A stretch of 64,000 bases of DNA, from NCBI GenBank assembly GCA_964445985.1, contig CAYUMU010000002.1, positions 1 to 64,000 on the forward strand. Reading direction: 5' to 3'. Both the position numbers and the translations under genes were made by a program. Below the pieces are notes generated by a model. It made no database searches. It was not told the origin of the DNA and saw only the letters and a program-made list of their open reading frames with translations. Shown here piece by piece: positions 17,864-25,481 of the stretch (positions are counted from its first letter, which is position 1; every line of letters starts with the position of its first letter). The DNA comes from CAYUMU01 sp964445985 (GTDB lineage: Bacteria; Planctomycetota; Planctomycetia; Pirellulales; S012-138).

Positions 17864-18305
17864 GGGCGGGATCTCCGCGGAAGAGGGGTGTCTGTTCCTA
17901 ACGCCCAGTCTAGCGAGCCCCCCGCCAATTGCCAAACTTTCCCGCCGGCCAGGCATGGCATCTGGCGTGCAACTCCCCCGCGGCGAGGTTCAAACGTCGT
18001 CGGCGGCCGTGCCTTGAGATTATTACACTTTCAGCAGACTGTCATAAAGGACAGTTTCCGGACAGCATATTTCTTTGGCTTTCCGGCGTCCTAACACTTC
18101 GTCTGGCTGTATACCCCTTCGGGGTAATTAATAGATATTTAGGATCTCAACTGCTCTTATTCAGGTTCGTTCTATTATTCATAATACGAGAAGATTACAA
18201 AAACGAGAGGCATAGCGCTTGGCCTAGCCTGCTGTTCGAGAAAATCGGGAAGTTATTCTTCGGGCGATACTGAATGGTTAGGGGGGGTTCTCAGGCTGGT
18301 GGTTC
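17864..18305. other. AT-rich upstream region of the A2M gene
   Basis: 442 bases between the WD40 stop and the A2M start, markedly more AT-rich than its surroundings from 18020 to 18275. It contains the small hairpin TACCCC-TTC-GGGGTA (18112-18126). It also carries an 18-base string (18245-18262) identical to part of the MITE-like element at 31521-31757. A 15-base tandem duplication starting at 18286 runs into the WD40 stop codon. No gene is seen. Confidence 0.5.
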
Positions 18306-18315
18306 TCAGGCTGGG
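18286..18315. repeat. 15-bp tandem duplication over the WD40 stop codon
   Basis: The unit beginning GGTTCTCAGGCTGG occurs at 18286-18300 and again at 18301-18315, with a single-base difference at the unit end. The second copy contains the TGA stop (18306-18308, minus strand) of the WD40 gene. Confidence 0.7.
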
Positions 18316-19436
18316 GGTTCGCTGAGATCCCAGATCTCTAGTTTTCCATGTCCGGCCAGGTAGAGGCGGAGGCGGTCTTCGTCCCAAACGGCCGCGTGGG
18401 CGTGGCCGTCGAACTTGTACTTGGTCAGCGTCGCTTCCACCGCCGTTTCAGTGGCGGGATCTTTTTCGAGGGGGCTGTGCCGCGGGGCAATTTCGAGAGA
18501 ATTTGAGGGGCCGAGGATCGTCCCCGCGTCCCAGAATGCGAGCAGCCCATTGTCGCCGCCGCCGCCTGCGCCCATCACATATTGGCCTGCCCGATCGAAG
18601 GCCAGCGCATTGAGAATCGATTTGTGCCCGGTGGCTTTGGCGGCCAGCACGCGGGCTGGTTGCCGCCAGTCCCAGACTTCCACATGCGCGGGGGCTTCGA
18701 GGCCGTCCACGTTCCCCACCTGTCCAATTCCGCCGATCGCCAGGTGGTTGCCGGTGGGCGAGAACGCCAGGGCGCGAACGCCGCCGATCGAGCGTTTCCG
18801 CTGGCGATTGTCAAAGGTGTATAGCTCCGCGACGCGAAAGGCAGCCACCTGACGCCCCGTGGCCAACTCCCAAACACGGACTTCGCCCGCCCGATCGCCC
18901 GCGGCCACCTGCGTGCCGTCGGGGCTGAGGGCCAAGGCATAGAGCGCCGTGGCGTAGCCTTCGGGCGTTTGCGTGGCATGGCCCGATAGGGTGCGCGCCA
19001 GGGCGTGGCTTTCCGAGTCCCACACCTTCACCAGCATGTCGTCGCCCACGGAGATCACGTGCCCGCCGTCGGGCGTGGCCAAGACTTGCCGCACCCAGCC
19101 GTCGTGCGCCGTTACCTGGCGAATGGCGCCGCCGCTGGGAGCATCCCACCAGACCAGCGTGCCATCGTAACTGGCCGAGATCACATTCTCGCCGCGGGCC
19201 GCGCGCACGTGGGCCAGCGATACCACATAGTTGCCATGCCGCTGGTGCCATTGCCTGGCGGCGATGGGCTGATCGTTGCCAGGCTGGAGCGCGTTGTGGA
19301 TGTTGTCGAACACGTGTACCCGGCCATCGGTGCTGCCAGCAAAGAGTTGCGTTCGCTCGGGGTTGGCGCACAAACCATAGAACACGCCGTCATGCTGGTG
19401 CGACTTCACCGAACGAGCTTGGGCCGGTTGAATCAC
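18306..19436 (-). CDS. WD40 repeat protein, retron neighbour
   Basis: Cytosolic-looking beta-propeller of 376 aa without a signal peptide. Several WD40 blades are readable: LFAGSTDGRVHVFD, VISASYDGTLVWWD, VISVGDDMLVKVWD, VAAGDRAGEVRVWE and LAIGGIGQVGNVDGLEAPAHVEVWD, with a last blade ending LYLAGHGKLEIWD. A linker with ATETAVEATLTKYKFDG precedes the last blade. Such propellers act as scaffolds or sensors. The gene starts 106 bases after the retron reverse transcriptase stop on the same strand, so co-transcription is likely. It may be a partner of that system, or an unrelated propeller of the kind that is abundant in planctomycetes. There is no catalytic domain. Confidence 0.87.
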   Translation of the reverse strand: MIQPAQARSVKSHQHDGVFYGLCANPERTQLFAGSTDGRVHVFDNIHNALQPGNDQPIAARQWHQRHGNYVVSLAHVRAARGENVISASYDGTLVWWDAPSGGAIRQVTAHDGWVRQVLATPDGGHVISVGDDMLVKVWDSESHALARTLSGHATQTPEGYATALYALALSPDGTQVAAGDRAGEVRVWELATGRQVAAFRVAELYTFDNRQRKRSIGGVRALAFSPTGNHLAIGGIGQVGNVDGLEAPAHVEVWDWRQPARVLAAKATGHKSILNALAFDRAGQYVMGAGGGGDNGLLAFWDAGTILGPSNSLEIAPRHSPLEKDPATETAVEATLTKYKFDGHAHAAVWDEDRLRLYLAGHGKLEIWDLSEPPA

Positions 19437-19542
19437 GGCAAAGCCTCACAAATCGCGGGGGTATGGCTGACTCAGCATGAAATTAGAATCCCGCCCGAGC
19501 GGCAATGCCAGATGCAAATATAAATCGCCGCTGGGCTCCCCG

Positions 19543-21075
19543 TTAGGCTTCCCCGTCCACGGCACGATGACCGTCCGCATCGGTCGCCGCGCGGATGGCG
19601 GCCAGGGCGGTTTGCAGGGGTTCACCCTGTTGGCGATTGACCATGCGAATGTAGGCGATGGTGCCTGCGAGCCAGCTTTCGAAGTCGGGCCGGCCGGTGC
19701 GGTTTTGGGCGGCCAGGCCTTCGTGCCGGGCGCGGTGAAGCATGGCTCGCAGTTGGCGGACCAGGGTTCGCGGCACGCCGGGCCGGCGGTTGACGACCAC
19801 GCCGGTCACCGTTTGGGCCGTGTTTTGCCGCAGCACGCGGGTCTTGGCTTCGTTCACCGCAAAGTCTTCCTCGGTGGCGATTCGCCGTAGCCGATGCAAG
19901 AGGTAGGCCGTGCGAGCGGTTGCCAGGCCCGAGGCTGAAAAACTGAGATCGTCGGCGTAGCGGCTGTATTGCCAGGCCAGCTTGCGGGCCAGGCCTGACA
20001 GACGCCGATCCAAGCGGCGGGCTGCCAGGTTGGAAAGCGCGGGGCTGGTGCAGGCCCCTTGCGGCAGGGAGCGGATGCCCTTGGCGATATGCCAGGTGGT
20101 TCCTTGCCAGGAGACGCGCTGCCGGGGGCATTCGGTGCACAGCAAGGCCAGCACGGTGGCCACGCTGGGAGCGTAGCCCAAGCTGGCAAAAATGCCTCGC
20201 ACGCGCACGTAGGTGATCGAGGGGAAGAAGTCCTGGAGGTCGGCGTTGACCAGCACGTCTTGCCCTACGTGAATGGCGGCGTTGGTCACAATGCCACGCT
20301 GCCGCACGAAGCCATGGGCCGCATCGTCCACCGGCACACCGTTCAGAATATGGCTCAAGATCCAGTGCTGACAGCGCGAGAGTTCCTCGTGGGGGGCCGC
20401 CAGTTGACGGACGCCGCCCGATCGTTTGGCAACCTCGAACGAAATATAATGGGGCCGCGTGGTGGCCGTGGCATGAAACGCCAGCCACCGCAAGCGCGAG
20501 GGCGAAAGCGCGAGGGCCGCGGCCAGTTCTTCGGCCGTGTGGAAGACGGGCAAGCCGGCGGACTGAAGTCGGGCCTCGTTGCCGCCGGCCTGACTGAGCT
20601 GCCGCGAAACGCCGCGGCCTAAGAACGAGACGCGGTCGGTGGCGACTGGTCGCCGCGCGACGGGCGGCGCTGGTTCCGCGGTGGCAGCGGGGCGCGGGCG
20701 AGGCCGCGGCGGTTGCCGAGGGGGGGGCGGGGCGAGTGGTCCCAGTTCCAGCGCTTCACGCAGGTTGGCGGGCGGCGGAAGTTCTTCTTGCCAGGCCACC
20801 GAATCGCGAAGATGGGTCGAGGCCAGCGTGCGCGGCGGCGCGGCGGTGGCAACGCCCAGGTTACTTTCCAAAGGTCGCCGCGAGCCGCCGACCGATTCTT
20901 CATCGTGATGCCAACTGGCGCCGCAGTGCAAGCACTGCTGAGCCAAGGCCGTTCGCAAGCGCTTGCCGCAGGCGGGGCAATTTCGTGGCGACGTCTTCCG
21001 CCCTGGGGCCGAGCGGCGGCGCGGCGGCGCGGCCGGCTGAGAGAACAAACCACGGAGCCAGCTCAAGAAACCCAT
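19543..21075 (-). CDS. Retron-type reverse transcriptase with zinc ribbon
   Basis: RNA-directed DNA polymerase of 510 aa. The ATG at 21075 is chosen because the longer frame upstream runs through the structured ncRNA. Residues 33-51 form a CxxC-x11-CxxC zinc ribbon, unusual for retron RTs. A Pro/Arg-rich linker (about 75-145) follows, then the RT domain (about 165-480). Retron hallmarks are visible: NAAIH (265-269) before the catalytic VNADLQDFF (D279), LPQG (337-340), YADD (373-376), and VTG (423-425) in the C-terminal region that recognises the msr. There is no maturase or HNH domain, arguing against a group II intron, and no variable repeat cassette, arguing against a DGR. The predicted template RNA ends 58 bases upstream of the start. 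Confidence 0.93.
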   Translation of the reverse strand: MGFLSWLRGLFSQPAAPPRRRSAPGRKTSPRNCPACGKRLRTALAQQCLHCGASWHHDEESVGGSRRPLESNLGVATAAPPRTLASTHLRDSVAWQEELPPPANLREALELGPLAPPPPRQPPRPRPRPAATAEPAPPVARRPVATDRVSFLGRGVSRQLSQAGGNEARLQSAGLPVFHTAEELAAALALSPSRLRWLAFHATATTRPHYISFEVAKRSGGVRQLAAPHEELSRCQHWILSHILNGVPVDDAAHGFVRQRGIVTNAAIHVGQDVLVNADLQDFFPSITYVRVRGIFASLGYAPSVATVLALLCTECPRQRVSWQGTTWHIAKGIRSLPQGACTSPALSNLAARRLDRRLSGLARKLAWQYSRYADDLSFSASGLATARTAYLLHRLRRIATEEDFAVNEAKTRVLRQNTAQTVTGVVVNRRPGVPRTLVRQLRAMLHRARHEGLAAQNRTGRPDFESWLAGTIAYIRMVNRQQGEPLQTALAAIRAATDADGHRAVDGEA

Positions 21076-21133
21076 AGATCGATCCGTCGGTGGAAGACGA
21101 CAAAGCTTGCGGCAGGGAGCGGCCCCGTGGGGG

Positions 21134-21397
21134 GAGCGGTGGCAGCGGCGGCAGGGGCAATGCGCTGGGAACTGACTTCGTCCTCGGGACCAAGGCTTAG
21201 GCGGCTCGGCCACCGACGAGCTTTCGCCGTGGAAAGCCGAGGGCTTGTCCTGGTCACAGGCGAAAGCTCGTCGGTGAAAGCCAGGACGCCGCCTTGGGAA
21301 AGCAAGTTCAGGCAATCGCTACCGCGGCGGATCGCCGCAGCTACACAGGTCTCAGATCGTCAAACGCATCGAAAGCCTGCCGCCGCTGCGACCGCTC
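21134..21397 (-). ncRNA. Predicted retron msr-msd ncRNA
   Basis: Structured region directly upstream of the retron RT, read on the minus strand. The 22-base ends 21397-21376 (a1) and 21155-21134 (a2) are complementary at 21 of 22 positions. A further 5-bp helix lies just inside (21365-21369 with 21160-21164, ATGCG/CGCAT). The msr half holds a GCGGCG/CGCCGC hairpin (21324-21338), flanked on each side by a TAGC (21340-21343 and 21318-21321), either of which could supply the branching G. The msd half is a long hairpin at 21190-21297. This a1-msr-msd-a2-RT order is the canonical retron layout. The fold was drawn by eye, with no energy calculation or covariation. Confidence 0.85.
21190..21297 (-). 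ncRNA. msd-like long hairpin
   Basis: CACCGACGAGCTTTCGCC (21211-21228) is the exact reverse complement of 21259-21276, an 18-bp perfect stem. The base closes with CCAAGGC/GCCTTGG (21190-21196 with 21291-21297), and GGCGGC/GCCGCC (21200-21205 with 21288-21293) offers an overlapping alternative. The 30-base apical part has its own AAGCC/GGCTT hairpin (21234-21246). GTCCTGG (21247-21253) in the apical part can also pair with CCAGGAC (21281-21287), a potential pseudoknot. By analogy this would be the reverse-transcribed segment. Confidence 0.8.
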
Positions 21398-21404
21398 GCC
21401 ACAC

Positions 21405-21433
21405 AAAATGACGAACGAACGCCAGCGAGGCAA
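21405..21433 (-). promoter_or_regulatory. Predicted promoter of the retron ncRNA
   Basis: On the minus strand, TTGCCT (21428-21433) and CATTTT (21405-21410) are separated by 17 bases. The expected start, about 7 bases downstream, coincides with the first base of a1 (21397). The boxes are imperfect; the positional coincidence is the main support. Confidence 0.4.
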
Positions 21434-21462
21434 TGGCACTTGGGGAAATGTCACTTGGGGAA
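21433..21462. repeat. 15-bp direct repeat upstream of the retron
   Basis: Two adjacent 15-base units (21433-21447 and 21448-21462) containing CACTTGGGGAA differ at one base. They lie between the HEAT gene stop and the ncRNA promoter and could bind a regulator. Confidence 0.6.
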
Positions 21463-21492
21463 GGTTGTCCTGCGACGGTCTTCCGGCAAGCG

Positions 21493-23262
21493 CTAGATTG
21501 CCGCCGTCGCAGGTTCGAGATCCAACTCGGGCAGTTGAGCCAACACGGCTTGCCGCAAGCCGTTGTTGACGGCGGCCAGGCGAACCATCGCCGCCAGGGC
21601 AGCCTGGCGGGCGGAGCCGCGGCCTTGTTGCAGTTGGGTTGCCAGCAGCGGTAGCAACCGCGCTCCCAGTTGAGGATCTGAGTGGCTGGCCGTGGCAACC
21701 TGGTCGCAGGCTCGATGCAGCGTGCGCGCCGAGGTGGCAGGGCTGGACAGCACCGCCTGCCAAAGCCTGGCCGCTCCGCTGGCCCAGTGGGGAGGAAGGT
21801 CGCGCGTGCTGCCCAGGCTGCTATCGCCCAGCTGGCGACCGAGCCAACGCACGAGGCTGGCTTGCACGTCGCGATGCGGCACCGCACATAGTTCGCTCCA
21901 TAGCCCTGTCCATGGCTCCGCGTTTACCTCGCTGGCCGCGTGCTGTTGCCACCAGGCGCAGGCCGCGCGGCGCATGGGGGGCAGGTTGCCGCGAAAAAAG
22001 CCCAACGCGGTGGGCGTCGCGCGATCGCCGGCCAGTTCGAGCGCCCAGGTGGCGAGCGGGCCTGCCAGGCGATGGCAGCGCGCGTTCGCCAGACTTGCGA
22101 GCGTGTCGGTATCCAGGGGCGCGATGGCGTGGCGGTCCCGCAGCGATTGCCAGCCGAGGCCGGCGAGCAGGAACGAGCGCGAGCAGGCGAGCGCCACGGC
22201 CTCGCTGGCGGGCAGGTTGCTTCCTTGGGCGCGGTCAGCGATCAGGTTCACCGCGAACCGGCGCGCTGCCGGATGGCTGGTTTCCGCCAGCGGCAGGCAC
22301 TCATCGATCGGCAGCGAGCGCAGGCTATCGCTGGCTTGAAGCAGTTCAAGAGCCAACTCGCGGATCGCGGGCAAAGGGTGTTCGAGCAGCGGCAGCCAGG
22401 TGAGGGGGGACAGGGATCGGAGCCAGGAAGCATGCAACTCGTGCAGCAGTTGCACGGCCCAGCGGCGAACCAGGTGGCTGCGCGCGTCGACTGCCAGCCG
22501 CAGCAATCCGTCGGCCGCGGCGGGCGTTTGCCAAAGGGGGCGGAACGAAGGGGCCGGCGTGAGCACGGCCAGCCGGCGATTGGGGCGCAGTTGTACGCGG
22601 TTGGCGCCGAACGACAGGATGGGGTGCTGGCGAAAGGCGATCTGCATGAGCCCCCAGCGGTCGAGCACGGCTTCGCCGGATTGCAAGTCGTGATCGGTAT
22701 AGCGCAGCAGCACCGCGGCCGCGGCGGCCGGATATTGCCGCGGCTGCTGCCGGGCTGTTTGCCGGAGGAATCGCCAGGCGCGGCGGCGGAGGTAGTAGCG
22801 GGTGCGATAGGAGAACAAGCGTGCCCGATGGGGGAGCGGGGCTTTGCGGCGATGGTCGTGCCAGCCGTCGTCGCGCGCGCGCTTTCGCCGGAACGAAGGG
22901 ATGGCGTTCTTGAGGGCGCTGAGCCGCGGCGCGCCGGATTCTTCTCCGCGGCGAACATGGGTGACCAGCCGGTCGAAGGCCACGAGAAACGCGGCCACCA
23001 CTTCCAGATCGCGATTGCTTTCGGCGCGGCGATAGAGCCGCTTGATCAGCGGTTGGTGGCCATCGGTATCGAGGGGGCCTTCCAGGTAGGCCAGCAATTG
23101 CAGGCGGGCCCAATCGCGGCGGTCGCGCGCCCAGCGGTCGGCCAGGCGGGCCACCAAGGCGGCGTCGGTCAATTGGCGGAGGCTGTCCAGGAAGTCGGGC
23201 GAAGCCGCTTCGAAAAGCCGCTCGACTTCCGCCAGCACGTCGCGCGGATCAGCCGCGTCCAT
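21493..23262 (-). CDS. HEAT/ARM-like repeat protein, retron neighbour
   Basis: Soluble alpha-helical protein of 589 aa from ATG 23262 (GTG 23289 would add nine residues; neither has a good ribosome site). From about residue 230 onward it is built of HEAT-like helix pairs, such as LLRLAVDARSHLVRRWAVQLL, LLEHPLPAIRELALELL and the final ARLLPLLATQLQQGRGSARQAALAAMVRLAA (quoted in part). The N-terminal part is Arg-rich and basic (SFRRKRARDD, RTRYYLRRRAWRFL), consistent with binding nucleic acid or another polyanion. No nuclease, protease or membrane motif is visible. Its stop is 95 bases before the predicted ncRNA and it is in line with the RT, so it is the best candidate for the retron's accessory or effector protein. 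Specific function unknown. Confidence 0.72.
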   Translation of the reverse strand: MDAADPRDVLAEVERLFEAASPDFLDSLRQLTDAALVARLADRWARDRRDWARLQLLAYLEGPLDTDGHQPLIKRLYRRAESNRDLEVVAAFLVAFDRLVTHVRRGEESGAPRLSALKNAIPSFRRKRARDDGWHDHRRKAPLPHRARLFSYRTRYYLRRRAWRFLRQTARQQPRQYPAAAAAVLLRYTDHDLQSGEAVLDRWGLMQIAFRQHPILSFGANRVQLRPNRRLAVLTPAPSFRPLWQTPAAADGLLRLAVDARSHLVRRWAVQLLHELHASWLRSLSPLTWLPLLEHPLPAIRELALELLQASDSLRSLPIDECLPLAETSHPAARRFAVNLIADRAQGSNLPASEAVALACSRSFLLAGLGWQSLRDRHAIAPLDTDTLASLANARCHRLAGPLATWALELAGDRATPTALGFFRGNLPPMRRAACAWWQQHAASEVNAEPWTGLWSELCAVPHRDVQASLVRWLGRQLGDSSLGSTRDLPPHWASGAARLWQAVLSSPATSARTLHRACDQVATASHSDPQLGARLLPLLATQLQQGRGSARQAALAAMVRLAAVNNGLRQAVLAQLPELDLEPATAAI

Positions 23263-23344
23263 CGGGGCATGCTCGCTTTGAAGTGCCACGGTTCATTGAG
23301 GCTGACCTTTGCGGATTGGGGAGAAAAAGTGGGACCAGATGAAG

Positions 23345-25339
23345 CTACATGTGGGCCAGGATGGCGTCGGCCCTGGCGGCGACTTGCTGGGTTTGTTCTT
23401 GCACGGCGCACACGAAGGCGTTCTGGTCGAAGGCCCCGCGAACGGCCGCGAAATCGGCCGTGGCCGCGTCGGCTTCGCCACCCAGGCCGTAACCGACCTT
23501 GGCCGACTCTTTGAACTCTTGCTCGGCGTCGCGGAGCACGCCCTGGTTGTATTGAGCGGTGGCGCTCTTCCAGGTGGTGATCGCCTGGCGGACGTCGGCC
23601 GTGGTGACATTGCTGGCGGTGAGGCCGGCCGACTCTAGCCAGAGGGCCGCCACCCAGTCCCACTCCAGGCGGTCGTAGCCGGCATGCAGGTCGAGCAGCC
23701 GCGATTCCAGCGACAGCAGATCGTGGAGTCCCCCCTGTTCGATATCGGCCAGCAGCGAATCCACTTGCCGCGTGGGGGCGAGCAAGCCGGCCAGGTCGGT
23801 CCATTCCCCTTGGCCTTCGCCGGTGGTTTGGAAGAGGTCGGGCCAGCGGGGAATGCCGCCGGCGGCCAGGGCCGCTTCGATTCGGCTGGCGATCTTGCCG
23901 CCCAAGTACATTTGCACGGCCATGCGGTACAGGCCGGCGGCGCGGTGGAGCCGCGCTGCCGGGATTTGGGCGCCGCCCAGCGAGATGTTTTCACGACTCC
24001 CCACCTGCTCGGCCAGTTGCGTGAGCGTGGCCACCGCGCGGTGCATGCGGCCCATGGTGTAAGGGCTGAAGGCTTCGAAGTTCAGCCGATCGAGCAGGTC
24101 GGGGTCGGTGCGGCGGTCGCGGTCTTTCCACTTGTGGATGTCGCGCAGCGTGCCGACGTTGGCGAGGGCCGCGGCCGGAATCAGCACGCTTTGCCCTGCC
24201 GATTCCACCAGGTAAGAGAACGGGAAATCGGCCACATCGACCGGCCGGGCGTGTTTGCCAACCACGGCCGTGAAGGGTCCGATGCGGCTGCACCACATGA
24301 GGTAGCTGGAGGAGCCCGTCTTGCTACCCCGCTCGAGCACGCCCTGGTGCAGAGGGCCGAGTTTGTAATGGTGGTTGCTTTGATTGCTGCCGCTGCCGGC
24401 GTTGTAGAACGAGAAGAGCCCCGCGATGAGCAAGCTCGACTTGTGATGGGTAACCGTGTAGGGGCCGGCGAAGAGCGAACAGGCTTCGCCATGTTGGGCT
24501 TCGCAGTTGGCAAAGAACAGGCTGTTGTCGGCGGAGAACTGGCGGCCGATTCGCGCGCCTTGCCCTACGAAGCAGCGGGTAAGCTGCGCGCCGCCATCGA
24601 TGCTGGCGCCCGAGGCCACGACCAGTCGCTCGCCGATCACGCCTTCGCCCAGCACCACCGGCGCATGCGGGTTGCTGTTGAGGCTGACCTCGGCCAACTT
24701 CCGCACGCCCTGCAGCACGGCCGCTTCGCCCACTTTGGTATTGATCAGGGTGCCGCAACTCACGATTCGCGCGCCGGCGCCGATGGCGCCGCGTCGGCCG
24801 CGGACGGCATTTACGTGGCTGGCGACGATGGCGCGCAGGTGCTTTTGGAGCGCGTCGCGATGCGGATACACGGCCAAGGCATAAGCGGCCTGGCTGGAGA
24901 GGCGGTCGAAGATGGGGATTTTTCGCCCTCCGGCTTCGTTGAGCACGTCGACCAATACGCCGTTGCCAAAGGTGGTTTCGCCTTCGATGGCGATCAGGCC
25001 CACGTCGTCGATGATGACGCCGGCGGCGATATCGTAGTGAGCGATGTGCCGGCGGACGTTGTGAATGTAGGCGTCGTTGCCCACGGTGCACTCGTGCAGG
25101 CTGGCATAGTGGATGCCGCAAGCCCTTTCGACGCCGCCGGGCAACCGCACGGTATCGCGAAAGCTGCCCAGGCGGTTTTCGCCGGAGAACCGCACGTGCG
25201 ACAGGGCGCGGGGATCGAAGTCCTCGGCCACCGAGATTTTGGACCAATCTTCCGCCGCGCAGCCAGCGACTTCGAGCGTCATGACCTCGAAGTCGGACAA
25301 GGCTCGATAGCCGGCGGACAATGCCAATGGGGTATTCAC
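23345..25339 (-). CDS. DUF4954 family left-handed beta-helix protein
   Basis: Protein of about 664 aa, recognised as a DUF4954-type protein. The long middle section is hexapeptide-like and predicts a left-handed beta-helix, as in sugar-nucleotide acyltransferases (GIHYASLHECTVGNDAYIHN, GVIIDDVGLIAIEG, GARIVSCGTLINTKVGEAAV). An all-alpha C-terminal region follows MGRMHRAV. I chose the GTG at 25339 (VNTPLALSAGYRAL) because GGGAGGTG precedes it by eight bases; the longer frame reads through a palindromic repeat. It probably modifies or binds nucleotide sugars for envelope polymers, and lies next to nagB, which works on glucosamine-6-phosphate. It is 82 bases upstream of the HEAT gene and may share transcription, but is probably not part of the retron. 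Confidence 0.8.
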   Translation of the reverse strand: MNTPLALSAGYRALSDFEVMTLEVAGCAAEDWSKISVAEDFDPRALSHVRFSGENRLGSFRDTVRLPGGVERACGIHYASLHECTVGNDAYIHNVRRHIAHYDIAAGVIIDDVGLIAIEGETTFGNGVLVDVLNEAGGRKIPIFDRLSSQAAYALAVYPHRDALQKHLRAIVASHVNAVRGRRGAIGAGARIVSCGTLINTKVGEAAVLQGVRKLAEVSLNSNPHAPVVLGEGVIGERLVVASGASIDGGAQLTRCFVGQGARIGRQFSADNSLFFANCEAQHGEACSLFAGPYTVTHHKSSLLIAGLFSFYNAGSGSNQSNHHYKLGPLHQGVLERGSKTGSSSYLMWCSRIGPFTAVVGKHARPVDVADFPFSYLVESAGQSVLIPAAALANVGTLRDIHKWKDRDRRTDPDLLDRLNFEAFSPYTMGRMHRAVATLTQLAEQVGSRENISLGGAQIPAARLHRAAGLYRMAVQMYLGGKIASRIEAALAAGGIPRWPDLFQTTGEGQGEWTDLAGLLAPTRQVDSLLADIEQGGLHDLLSLESRLLDLHAGYDRLEWDWVAALWLESAGLTASNVTTADVRQAITTWKSATAQYNQGVLRDAEQEFKESAKVGYGLGGEADAATADFAAVRGAFDQNAFVCAVQEQTQQVAARADAILAHM

Positions 25340-25401
25340 GGCGCGCACCTCCCTGTGCGAGACGATGATGTGATAAGTTTTTCCGACCAGGCGGTCGACA
25401 C

Positions 25402-25430
25402 CCGTCATTCCCGCGAAGGCGGGAATCCAG
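25402..25430 (+). repeat. Dispersed palindromic repeat, copy A
   Basis: ATTCCCGC (25407-25414), loop GAAG, GCGGGAAT (25419-25426), flanked by CCGTC and CCAG. One of seven related copies in this window. Confidence 0.8.
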
Positions 25431-25481
25431 TTGCAGCGGATGCGATACGGCATCCTGCAAAGTCATGTTTCGATCGCCCCG

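Noticed and set aside
19543..21075. Group II intron or diversity-generating retroelement reading of the RT
   Set aside because: No maturase, HNH or intron domain V/VI structure, and no template/variable repeat pair; the NAxxH and VTG motifs and the upstream RNA fit a retron.
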